Positions 1 through 5,262 of a stretch of 5,434 nucleotides of DNA are shown in pieces (the stretch's first letter is position 1; each line of letters starts with the position of its first letter). The position numbers were made by a program, and so were the translations under genes. The stretch covers positions 1-5,434 of the forward strand of contig JAVBYB010000365.1 of NCBI GenBank assembly GCA_030824255.1. The letters run 5' to 3'. This DNA is from a bacterium (GTDB taxonomy: Bacteria > Pseudomonadota > Alphaproteobacteria > Caulobacterales > Hyphomonadaceae). The notes under the pieces were generated by a model. That model was given only the letters and a program-made list of their open reading frames with translations, was not told the DNA's origin and searched no databases.

Positions 1-1626
1 GAGCGCGTAGAGGCCCGATTTGATCGTGGGATCGCCCTCCCACTCGCCCGGAATCGGCACGCCGACGCTGGTGATCGGCGCATAGACCGTGTCGTTGTCG
101 AACGCGATGCCCCAGTGGATGCCGCCCAGCGGGCCGCCGGTGCCAAGCGCCTTGCGCCACACGACCTTGCCCGTCGCGGGTTCAAACGCCCACACCGATC
201 CGGATTTCTGCCCCGCATAGAGCAGTTCCTTGCCATCGCTGCCCTTGCCGAGGATCACCGACGCGCCGAAGTCGACGTCGCGATAGACTGTCTCCGGTGT
301 CTTCGTGCAATTGAGTTTGGTTGCTGCCGGATTGAGCCCGCATCCTGAATTGAAGATGTCGTCCGGCGTCGCGTGGAAGCTCCACTTCTCTTTGCCGGTC
401 TTGAGGTCGATCGCGATCACGGCGTTGGTGTTCTTGTGCGCCGGCGGCGAGTTGCTTTCCCCCGTCGCGAAGAACACCAGCCCGCGTCCCTCATCCACAA
501 CTGGCGAATTCCAGATCGGCGCGCCTGACGGACCTTTCAGCTGCTTGCCGTCTCCGCGATCACGCAGCGGTTTGGCGTCTTCCATCGTGTCGTATCGCCA
601 CTGCTCGGCGCCCGTCTTCGGATCGAGCGAGAGCACGTAGCCATGGTTGGTGCAGCAGTCGTGAGCGTTGTCGGCCGCAACCGAGATCTCGAACTGCGCC
701 ACCGGCACGATCACGCGATCCTTGACGATGCTGGGCGTGCCCGTCGTCATCGAGTGGGAATAGACGCCCACCGGCTTCGTCCAGAGCGCCTTGCCCGTAC
801 GCGGGTCCACTGCGTGCACGGTCGAGTCGATACCTGCGAACACCAGCAGCGGCGTCCCGTCGCCAAGAACGCCATACGCCACGCTCGTGCGCAGCGGCGC
901 TTCGCCAGGCGTTGAATAGACCCACTGCACGCAGGGCTTCGCTGGATCGCTCAGGTCCAGCGCATACATCTTGCCGGCTTCCGCCACCGGATAGAACAGG
1001 TTGTCGCCCACGATCGCGCCCTGGGACCTCATGATCGAGGCATCCGGGAAGGCGATCGACCACGCCAGTTCCATGTTGCCCATCTGCGCCGCGGTCAGGC
1101 CGGCTTGCTGCGCCGTCAGCTTTCGCGTGTTGCGCCAGTCATAGCCGAAGTGGGTGGATGTCGCCGCATCAGGGCCTTCCAGATCGACAGCCGCGCGCGT
1201 GCCTTCGCATTTCAGGTTTGGCGTCCAGTCAGGTGTCTTCGTCGTGTCGCGTCCGGTGACATAGCTCACCACCGCTGCGCGCTCATCGGCGCTAAGGCCG
1301 GCGGCCATGTCCTTCATCTTGCCGTTGGTCAGCGCGTAGTTGACGAACTGAAAGCTCATCTGCTTGAGGTTGTCGCGCGACGGCGACCGTGTCGCTTCGG
1401 GCTGGTCGTGGCAGGCGGCGCAGGCGCGCTTGTAGACGTCCTCGCCGGGGAGAGCGACGGGAACAGCGGCAATCGGAGCCGGCTTGGCTGTCGGTGCAGG
1501 CGGCGTAACCGGGGCGGCGATTGCCGGCGCTGCATCCGTCATCTGCGTTGGCTCGGGCGTTGCGCACGACATCAGGGCCAGGATGGACGCGCACCCCAAG
1601 GCTGCCGTCAGAACGGTTTTCCGCAT
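1..1626 (-). CDS. PVADH-like PQQ/haem c dehydrogenase lipoprotein (3' end cut by window edge)
   Basis: Quinohaemoprotein of the polyvinyl-alcohol-dehydrogenase-like family: PQQ oxidises an alcohol in the periplasm and electrons pass to the protein's own haem c. The frame is open for 542 codons from ATG 1626 to the left edge, with no stop or frameshift; the C-terminus is missing. Residues 1-21 are a lipoprotein signal (lipobox L18-M19-S20-C21), and about 30-60 is an Ala/Pro-rich tether. The haem motif C69-A-A-C-H73 follows, with M107 (or M104) the likely axial ligand just before a GLSADER helix. From about 155 on there are beta-propeller blades with repeated LDPKTG.xxW-type turns. The vicinal pair C324-C325 (HDCCTNHG), the WNSPVVD and ATGESNS segments, the VDFGAS strand and GGIHWGIAFD are PVADH-like rather than methanol-dehydrogenase-like. 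The start is supported by GGAGG at 1632-1636, five bases before ATG. The gene is transcribed divergently from the hydrolase. The substrate is not determinable from sequence; polyvinyl alcohol itself is only one possibility. Confidence 0.9.
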   Translation of the reverse strand, partial: MRKTVLTAALGCASILALMSCATPEPTQMTDAAPAIAAPVTPPAPTAKPAPIAAVPVALPGEDVYKRACAACHDQPEATRSPSRDNLKQMSFQFVNYALTNGKMKDMAAGLSADERAAVVSYVTGRDTTKTPDWTPNLKCEGTRAAVDLEGPDAATSTHFGYDWRNTRKLTAQQAGLTAAQMGNMELAWSIAFPDASIMRSQGAIVGDNLFYPVAEAGKMYALDLSDPAKPCVQWVYSTPGEAPLRTSVAYGVLGDGTPLLVFAGIDSTVHAVDPRTGKALWTKPVGVYSHSMTTGTPSIVKDRVIVPVAQFEISVAADNAHDCCTNHGYVLSLDPKTGAEQWRYDTMEDAKPLRDRGDGKQLKGPSGAPIWNSPVVDEGRGLVFFATGESNSPPAHKNTNAVIAIDLKTGKEKWSFHATPDDIFNSGCGLNPAATKLNCTKTPETVYRDVDFGASVILGKGSDGKELLYAGQKSGSVWAFEPATGKVVWRKALGTGGPLGGIHWGIAFDNDTVYAPITSVGVPIPGEWEGDPTIKSGLYAL

Positions 1627-1671
1627 TGCTTCCTCCGAATGGCGCGCCGCGTGGACCGCGACTGCGCCTCG

Positions 1672-1677
1672 ATTTTA
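1672..1677 (-). promoter_or_regulatory. Candidate -10 box for the dehydrogenase gene
   Basis: Read on the minus strand, TAAAAT matches five of six bases of the sigma-70-type -10 consensus and lies about 45 bases ahead of the ATG at 1626, inside the divergent intergenic region. No good -35 box is visible at normal spacing; the expected place is occupied by the CCCC-AA-GGGG core of an imperfect dyad, which would fit an activator-dependent or repressed promoter. This is one short match, so confidence is low. Confidence 0.3.
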
Positions 1678-1681
1678 TGGC

Positions 1682-1711
1682 TGCAACCTGCCCCAAGGGG
1701 AGGACGTTGCA
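1682..1711. promoter_or_regulatory. Imperfect dyad (possible operator) between divergent genes
   Basis: Outer arms TGCAAC (1682-1687) and GTTGCA (1706-1711) are exact reverse complements and enclose CCCC-AA-GGGG (1691-1700). The inner and outer dyads have centres one base apart, so this is an imperfect rather than a strict palindrome. It lies just upstream of the candidate -10 box of the dehydrogenase gene, where a regulator could act on one or both promoters. It could also simply fold as RNA or be chance in GC-rich DNA; no regulator gene is in view. Confidence 0.3.
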
Positions 1712-1745
1712 AAGGTCGGAGCTATGCGGCATCGCGCGTATATGT

Positions 1746-1773
1746 TTGACCGCCTGTGTTCTGGCGTCACAAT
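1746..1773 (+). promoter_or_regulatory. Candidate sigma-70-type promoter for the DUF3089 hydrolase
   Basis: TTGACC (1746-1751, five of six matches to TTGACA) and CACAAT (1768-1773, four of six to TATAAT) are separated by 16 bases. A transcript starting near 1780 would have a leader of about 34 bases containing the AGGAG ribosome site at 1802-1806. The position and the good -35 box favour it, while the -10 is only moderate, as is common in alphaproteobacteria. Confidence 0.45.
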
Positions 1774-1813
1774 GATCCCACCGGCAAGTGCGGTGCGGGA
1801 GAGGAGACCCCCG

Positions 1814-3070
1814 ATGGATCGCAGGCTTCTGGCCGTCCTCGCGGCGTTGCTTGCCCTCGGCGCGTGCGGTGGCGAGGCGCCCATGGCCATGGACCCCAGC
1901 GAGTCTGCTGCTGATTCCCCGAGCGATCCCGCTGTCGCCGCTGTCGTGCCGCTGGATTATGCCGCGCCCGCGCATTGGGTCTGCCGGCCCGGCGCGGAAG
2001 GTCCATGCCAGCAGCCGGCGGCGGCCACGATCATCGCCGCTGATGGTCAGATGCAAGCTGATGGTTTTGTCATCGCGGGTGATCCGCCGATCGACTGCTT
2101 TTACGTCTATCCCACCGTCTCACGCGATGCCGGAGCGAATTCCGATGGCTCGGTGGGCGCCGAGGAGCGGGAAATCGTACGCCAGCAACTGGCGCGCTTC
2201 GGGAATACCTGCCGTCTTTATGCGCCGCTGTACCGGCAGGCGACGCTGACAGCGTTGCAGAAGCTTGCCGGCGGCGAGGATCCCGGCACGAACCGTGAGA
2301 TGGCCTATGCCGACGTGAAGGCGGCGTGGGAGCACTACCTTGCAAATGACAATGCCGGGCGCGGCGTTGTCCTGATTGGCCATAGTCAGGGCGCGGGCTT
2401 GCTGACGCGCCTTGTCGCCAGTGAGGTGGACGGTGAGCCGGTGCAGGACCGGCTCGTCTCCGCACTTCTGATCGGATCGACAATCGAGGTGCCGCTGCGC
2501 GGCGGCGTCGGCGAGTTCCGCAGCATTCCGGTGTGCGCCTCGGCTGGCAGCATTGGATGTGTGATCGCCTATTCGTCTTTCCGGGCCGACACGCCGCCGC
2601 CAGCCGACTCTCTCTTTGGCGGCGCGATGACAACAGGCATGAAGGCGGCGTGCGTGAACCCTGCCGAAATCGATGGGTCCGCCGGGGCGCTCAAGCCCCT
2701 GTTACCTGCAACGCCGGCTATGTTCGGCGACCTGACGAAGCCGACGCCATGGGTGGCCGATGCCGCGGCAATCCAGACGCCGTTCGTGTCAATGCCGGGC
2801 CTTCTTTCCGCCCAGTGCATCAATCGCGGCGGGTTCAGCTATCTGGCGATCACCGTGAACGCTGACCCCGCCGACCCACGCACCGACACCATCAACGGAG
2901 ACGTCGTCATCGACGGCGCCATCAGCGCCCAATGGGGTTTGCATCTCATGGACATGCACCTTGCGATGGGAAATCTCGTCGACATCGTGACACGCCAGTC
3001 GGCGGAATGGCTGCGTGTCCAGCCGGGCAATCAGGCCTTGCCGCCTGAATTCCACGCACCGCCGAACTGA
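1814..3070 (+). CDS. DUF3089 alpha/beta-hydrolase lipoprotein
   Basis: Predicted serine esterase/lipase-like hydrolase of the DUF3089 family, 418 residues, exported and lipid-anchored. Residues 1-18 form a lipoprotein signal (MDRR, hydrophobic core, lipobox L15-G16-A17-C18). The family's N-terminal hallmark HWVCRPG...PC is at about 54-65, followed by DCFYVYPTVS near 94-103. The nucleophile elbow is G189-H-S-Q-G193 with Ser191. H377 in WGLHLMD is the likely catalytic histidine, and D351 (NADPADPR) is a candidate for the acid. Natural substrates of this family are not well established. The start was set at 1814 because AGGAG at 1802-1806 sits seven bases upstream and because the signal peptide begins exactly there. 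The frame is open further upstream to an ATG at 1484, but that extension would overlap the opposite gene and bury the signal sequence. Its neighbour across the divergent region is a PVADH-like dehydrogenase, which suggests, without proving, an oxidise-and-hydrolyse pairing. Confidence 0.9.
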   Translation: MDRRLLAVLAALLALGACGGEAPMAMDPSESAADSPSDPAVAAVVPLDYAAPAHWVCRPGAEGPCQQPAAATIIAADGQMQADGFVIAGDPPIDCFYVYPTVSRDAGANSDGSVGAEEREIVRQQLARFGNTCRLYAPLYRQATLTALQKLAGGEDPGTNREMAYADVKAAWEHYLANDNAGRGVVLIGHSQGAGLLTRLVASEVDGEPVQDRLVSALLIGSTIEVPLRGGVGEFRSIPVCASAGSIGCVIAYSSFRADTPPPADSLFGGAMTTGMKAACVNPAEIDGSAGALKPLLPATPAMFGDLTKPTPWVADAAAIQTPFVSMPGLLSAQCINRGGFSYLAITVNADPADPRTDTINGDVVIDGAISAQWGLHLMDMHLAMGNLVDIVTRQSAEWLRVQPGNQALPPEFHAPPN

Positions 3071-3082
3071 TCGCCTGTTGCG

Positions 3083-3099
3083 CGACCGACCGTCGGTCG
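3083..3099. promoter_or_regulatory. 17-bp perfect palindrome, operator-like
   Basis: CGACCGAC-C-GTCGGTCG is a perfect 8-1-8 inverted repeat just after the hydrolase stop. A TTGACG hexamer (3100-3105) follows it directly, so a repressor bound here would cover a possible -35 box. ACCGAC/GTCGGT half-sites recall TetR-family operators in general, but that is only resemblance. In RNA it could also fold with a six-pair stem and five-base loop. No convincing -10 box lies at the right distance. Confidence 0.35.
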
Positions 3100-3115
3100 T
3101 TGACGGGGGAGCATG

Positions 3116-3135
3116 CGCCCGCAACACTGCGGGCG
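3116..3135 (+). terminator. GC-rich hairpin, possible terminator or attenuator
   Basis: CGCCCGCA (3116-3123) pairs perfectly with TGCGGGCG (3128-3135) across an ACAC loop, giving eight pairs. It lies 46 bases after the hydrolase stop and 19 bases before the next ATG. There is no proper T-run after it (only TTG), so a classical intrinsic terminator is doubtful. It could end the hydrolase message weakly, stabilise its 3' end, or hinder translation of the next gene. Confidence 0.35.
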
Positions 3136-3154
3136 TTGAGGGGCAGGGGACTTC

Positions 3155-3952
3155 ATGCCGAGGAGCGCATTTGGCTGGCTGACGGCGGCTTGCCTGCTGC
3201 TGGTCTCAGCCTGCAGCGGCCTTGGCCTGCCGCCTGAACTGGACCAGGCGGCGCGCACCGTGTTCGCGCGTTTCCACAGCGGGGACAGCGATGCGATCCT
3301 GCGGGATGGGGCGCCGCTCCTGATCGAGAACGACGCGGCCAGCACGATCCGGCAGATCAACTCGCTCCTGCCGATGGAGGAGCCGGAGGAAGTCAATTTT
3401 GTCGGCTATAGCTGGAGCAAGACTGCTTCCGAACCTGCGAGCCAGCATCGGCTGACTTATGAGATCCGATGGGCGAAAGAGGCGGCGCTGATGAACGTTT
3501 CCTTCGAGCAGTATGGCGAGACGCCATACCAGCTGAACGGGTTCACTTTCCGCATCGCCTCGCGCGAGGAACTGGCAGCGAACGAGTTCAATCTGAGCGG
3601 CAAAACGCTCGGCCATTATGCAATGATGGCTGCCGTGTTCGTCTCGCCCCTGCTGATGATCACAGCTTTCGTCATGGCGCTAACGACGCCGGGGCTGCCG
3701 CGTCGCTGGCTATGGTGTCTCCTGTCGGTGGTCACGCTCTGCCTGTTCAGGTTGGACTGGGCCAATGGCGCGTTCCAGTTCGTTCTGTTGCACGCCGGCC
3801 TGGTGAGCTTCGGGTTTTCCCGCGGCGGCTCGCTGTTTTCCTCATGGGTTCTTACCGCAGGCATCCCGGTGGGGGCGATCTACGTCATGTTTCGCGTGTG
3901 GCGTCACCGCCGCGACGAAGTGGATGCAGGTAAACCCGCAGACCCCGCGTGA
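3155..3952 (+). CDS. Unrecognised envelope protein: signal peptide, periplasmic domain, 3-4 membrane segments
   Basis: I do not recognise a named family, and no catalytic motif is evident. The 265-residue product starts with a lipoprotein-like signal (hydrophobic 8-19, lipobox V17-S18-A19-C20). A soluble domain at about 25-150 begins with an amphipathic helix (ELDQAARTVFARFHSGD) and continues with beta-rich sequence (LTYEIRWAKEAALMNVSF), reminiscent of small NTF2-like folds (inference). Hydrophobic segments lie at about 154-178, 184-200 and 227-248; a weaker one at 204-221 may be periplasmic instead. With three segments, the PRR loop (182-184) and the basic tail RHRR (250-253) both fall inside, so I favour three. 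The start has AGGGGA at 3145-3150, four bases before ATG. It is in the same direction as the hydrolase, 84 bases downstream, but a palindrome and a hairpin intervene. A lipobox on a polytopic protein is unusual; the first segment may be an ordinary signal peptide or anchor. Confidence 0.8.
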   Translation: MPRSAFGWLTAACLLLVSACSGLGLPPELDQAARTVFARFHSGDSDAILRDGAPLLIENDAASTIRQINSLLPMEEPEEVNFVGYSWSKTASEPASQHRLTYEIRWAKEAALMNVSFEQYGETPYQLNGFTFRIASREELAANEFNLSGKTLGHYAMMAAVFVSPLLMITAFVMALTTPGLPRRWLWCLLSVVTLCLFRLDWANGAFQFVLLHAGLVSFGFSRGGSLFSSWVLTAGIPVGAIYVMFRVWRHRRDEVDAGKPADPA

Positions 3953-3958
3953 CACGCG
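3946..3958. repeat. 13-bp palindrome over a stop codon and candidate -35 box
   Basis: CGCGTG-A-CACGCG is a perfect 6-1-6 inverted repeat. It includes the stop codon of the upstream envelope gene and overlaps the GTGACA hexamer proposed as -35 box for the next gene. It may be an operator half-covering that promoter, or a chance match in GC-rich DNA. Confidence 0.3.
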
Positions 3959-3976
3959 CTGTGGATGCCCTATCTT
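3949..3976 (+). promoter_or_regulatory. Candidate promoter giving a leaderless message
   Basis: GTGACA (3949-3954, five of six to TTGACA) and TATCTT (3971-3976, four of six to TATAAT) are 16 bases apart. The ATG at 3983 begins seven bases after the -10 box, where transcription itself would be expected to start. Neither possible ATG here (3965, 3983) has a Shine-Dalgarno sequence, which fits leaderless translation. It may coexist with read-through from the upstream gene. Confidence 0.4.
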
Positions 3977-3982
3977 CGCGGC

Positions 3983-4600
3983 ATGAGCGGATGGAGCATC
4001 AACGCGGCTGAACTGCGTATCCCCCGGCGGTCGCGGTTCGCGGCGCACAGGATGATCGTGATTGCCGATGCGTCCGGCAATGCCGTGCGACAGCTCAACG
4101 GTCTCGCGTCCTGGTATGATCCGGAACATCATTGCTGGCGCCACAAGCCGATCGGCTATCTGCCATCCGACCGCCTCCGCGGCTATGACTCCCGGAGTCA
4201 TCCACGGACGTTCATGCCGATCAACGGCGCCACGGGGCCGCGCTGGAACATTTCAGACGCGCTCGGTTCAGGCGCGATGCGTCCGCTGGCCACCGGGCTG
4301 GCGCGCGAGGAGGTAGATGCGCGTCTCGTTCCGGCGCTGGAGGCCCTTCGCCGGATCAACGGCTTGAAGCAGGGACCGGAAGGCGGGGCGGGGCTGCCTT
4401 ATCCTTTCCTTGGCTTTGGTCGAAACTCGAACTCGTTCTTCCATACCATGCTGCAGGTGATGGGCTTCGAGTTGCCAGTGTTCTCGCAGTCGGTCTTTGT
4501 CGTTCCGGGCGCGCGGGGCCTGTTGTTGCCGCCCGACGTGATCGCGGCGCTGCGGCCTGCCACCAATGTCGTGCCGTTCGCGCGCCGGGGCGCGGCTTGA
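3983..4600 (+). CDS. Conserved-looking hypothetical protein with an NSNSF motif
   Basis: I cannot name this 205-residue soluble protein; it has no signal peptide or membrane segment. Visible parts are a strand HRMIVIADASGNAVRQLNG (H22 onwards), a middle stretch rich in His, Trp and Arg (ASWYDPEHHCWRHKP), an amphipathic helix near 114-130, and YPFLGFGRNSNSF, with N148-S-N-S-F152, leading into a helix FHTMLQVMG. A His-bearing strand followed by an NSNS/T-F helix occurs in some NlpC/P60- or LRAT-like hypothetical proteins, so a papain-like fold without the usual Cys at that place is one guess, not a call. I chose the ATG at 3983 because a -10-like box ends six bases before it; an in-frame ATG at 3965 would add six residues, also without a ribosome site. 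Its stop overlaps the TTG start of the ABC ATPase, so it is probably co-expressed with that transporter and may serve it. Confidence 0.75.
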   Translation: MSGWSINAAELRIPRRSRFAAHRMIVIADASGNAVRQLNGLASWYDPEHHCWRHKPIGYLPSDRLRGYDSRSHPRTFMPINGATGPRWNISDALGSGAMRPLATGLAREEVDARLVPALEALRRINGLKQGPEGGAGLPYPFLGFGRNSNSFFHTMLQVMGFELPVFSQSVFVVPGARGLLLPPDVIAALRPATNVVPFARRGAA

Positions 4601-5262
4601 ACCCTGCACTGGTCCTTGAGGATGTGTGGCTCACGCTGCCCGCCGCCTCCGGGCCGGTGGAAATCCTGAAGGGCGTCAGCTTTCGCGCCATGCCGGGCGA
4701 GAGCGTTGCCGTCGTTGGGCCTTCCGGTTCCGGGAAGTCGTCGCTGATTGCCGTTTCAACCGGCATCGAGCGGGCGAGCAAGGGCGCGATCTCCCTGCTT
4801 GGCGAGTCGCTCGTGGACAAGAGTGAGGATGCGCTGGCGCGATTGCGCCGGGGGCGGGTGAGCCTGGTGTTCCAGTCGTTTCACCTGCTCGGGACCATGA
4901 ATGCGTTCGACAATGTGCGCGCGCCGCTGGAGATTGCGCGGCTGTCAAATGTCGATGAACTGGCGCGTTCGGCGCTCTCCGCCGTGGGGCTGGCGCAGCG
5001 CATGGATCACTATCCGGGACAACTTTCAGGCGGCGAGCGCCAGCGCGTGGCTGTTGCCCGCGCGCTCGCCAGCAATCCTGCCGTCGTCTTCGCGGACGAG
5101 CCCACGGGCAATCTTGATCGCGCGACCGGCGCGATGGTTGCGGACATGCTGTTCGCCATTGCGAGAGAGCGCAACGCCACGCTCATCGTGGTGACGCATG
5201 ATGCCGAGATCGCGGCGCGGGCGGACCGCATTGTGGAGATGCGGGACGGGAGGATCGTTTGA
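4597..5262 (+). CDS. ybbA: YbbA/LolD-type ABC transporter ATP-binding protein
   Basis: ATPase subunit (221 residues, usual length) of a type VII/MacB-like ABC system; it powers an FtsX-like permease in the inner membrane rather than classical transport. Motifs in order: Walker A G41-PSGSGK-S48 (K47), Q-loop Q93 in VFQSFHLLGTMNAFDNV, signature L143-SGGE-147, Walker B VVFADE with E168, D-loop N172-L-D174 and switch H201. The HLLGTMNAFDNVRAPLE and FADEPTGNLDRATG stretches resemble E. coli YbbA closely, and the start of a YbbP-like permease follows, which favours YbbA over LolD. YbbAP's substrate is unsettled; the pair is often found beside the esterase gene tesA. The start is TTG at 4597, sharing TTGA with the preceding stop; the next in-frame ATG (residue 32) would remove the first strands, so it is rejected. 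The ribosome site is weak, so translation probably depends on coupling. The end overlaps the permease start in the same TTGA manner. Confidence 0.93.
   Translation: MNPALVLEDVWLTLPAASGPVEILKGVSFRAMPGESVAVVGPSGSGKSSLIAVSTGIERASKGAISLLGESLVDKSEDALARLRRGRVSLVFQSFHLLGTMNAFDNVRAPLEIARLSNVDELARSALSAVGLAQRMDHYPGQLSGGERQRVAVARALASNPAVVFADEPTGNLDRATGAMVADMLFAIARERNATLIVVTHDAEIAARADRIVEMRDGRIV

Noticed and set aside
560..1063. Open frame of 167 codons on the minus strand
   Set aside because: It is an alternative frame inside the dehydrogenase, whose own frame is intact and has clear family motifs; the composition is Arg/Gly-rich shadow sequence.
1..1626. Assignment as methanol/ethanol dehydrogenase of the XoxF or ExaA type
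   Set aside because: The haem domain is N-terminal and the WNSPVVD, ATGESNS and HDCCTNHG context is PVADH-like; typical methanol dehydrogenase motifs are not seen.
1105..1749. Open frame of 214 codons on the plus strand
   Set aside because: It is antisense to the haem domain, rich in Arg, Cys and Gly, without a ribosome site or recognisable domain.
1755..1771. CRP-like element TGTG...CACA in the hydrolase promoter
   Set aside because: The half-sites are nine bases apart instead of eight and the inner positions do not match; it also overlaps the -10 box.
1484..1813. Upstream in-frame extension of the hydrolase gene (110 extra residues)
   Set aside because: It overlaps the opposite dehydrogenase gene, lacks family resemblance, and would bury the signal peptide and strong AGGAG site that mark the start at 1814.
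1881..1892. CCATGGCCATGG palindrome
   Set aside because: It lies within the hydrolase coding sequence and simply encodes Met-Ala-Met context; no regulatory setting.
4356..4820. Open frame of 154 codons on the minus strand
   Set aside because: It spans the junction of two well-supported plus-strand genes and has low-complexity Ser/Arg/Pro/Ala shadow composition.
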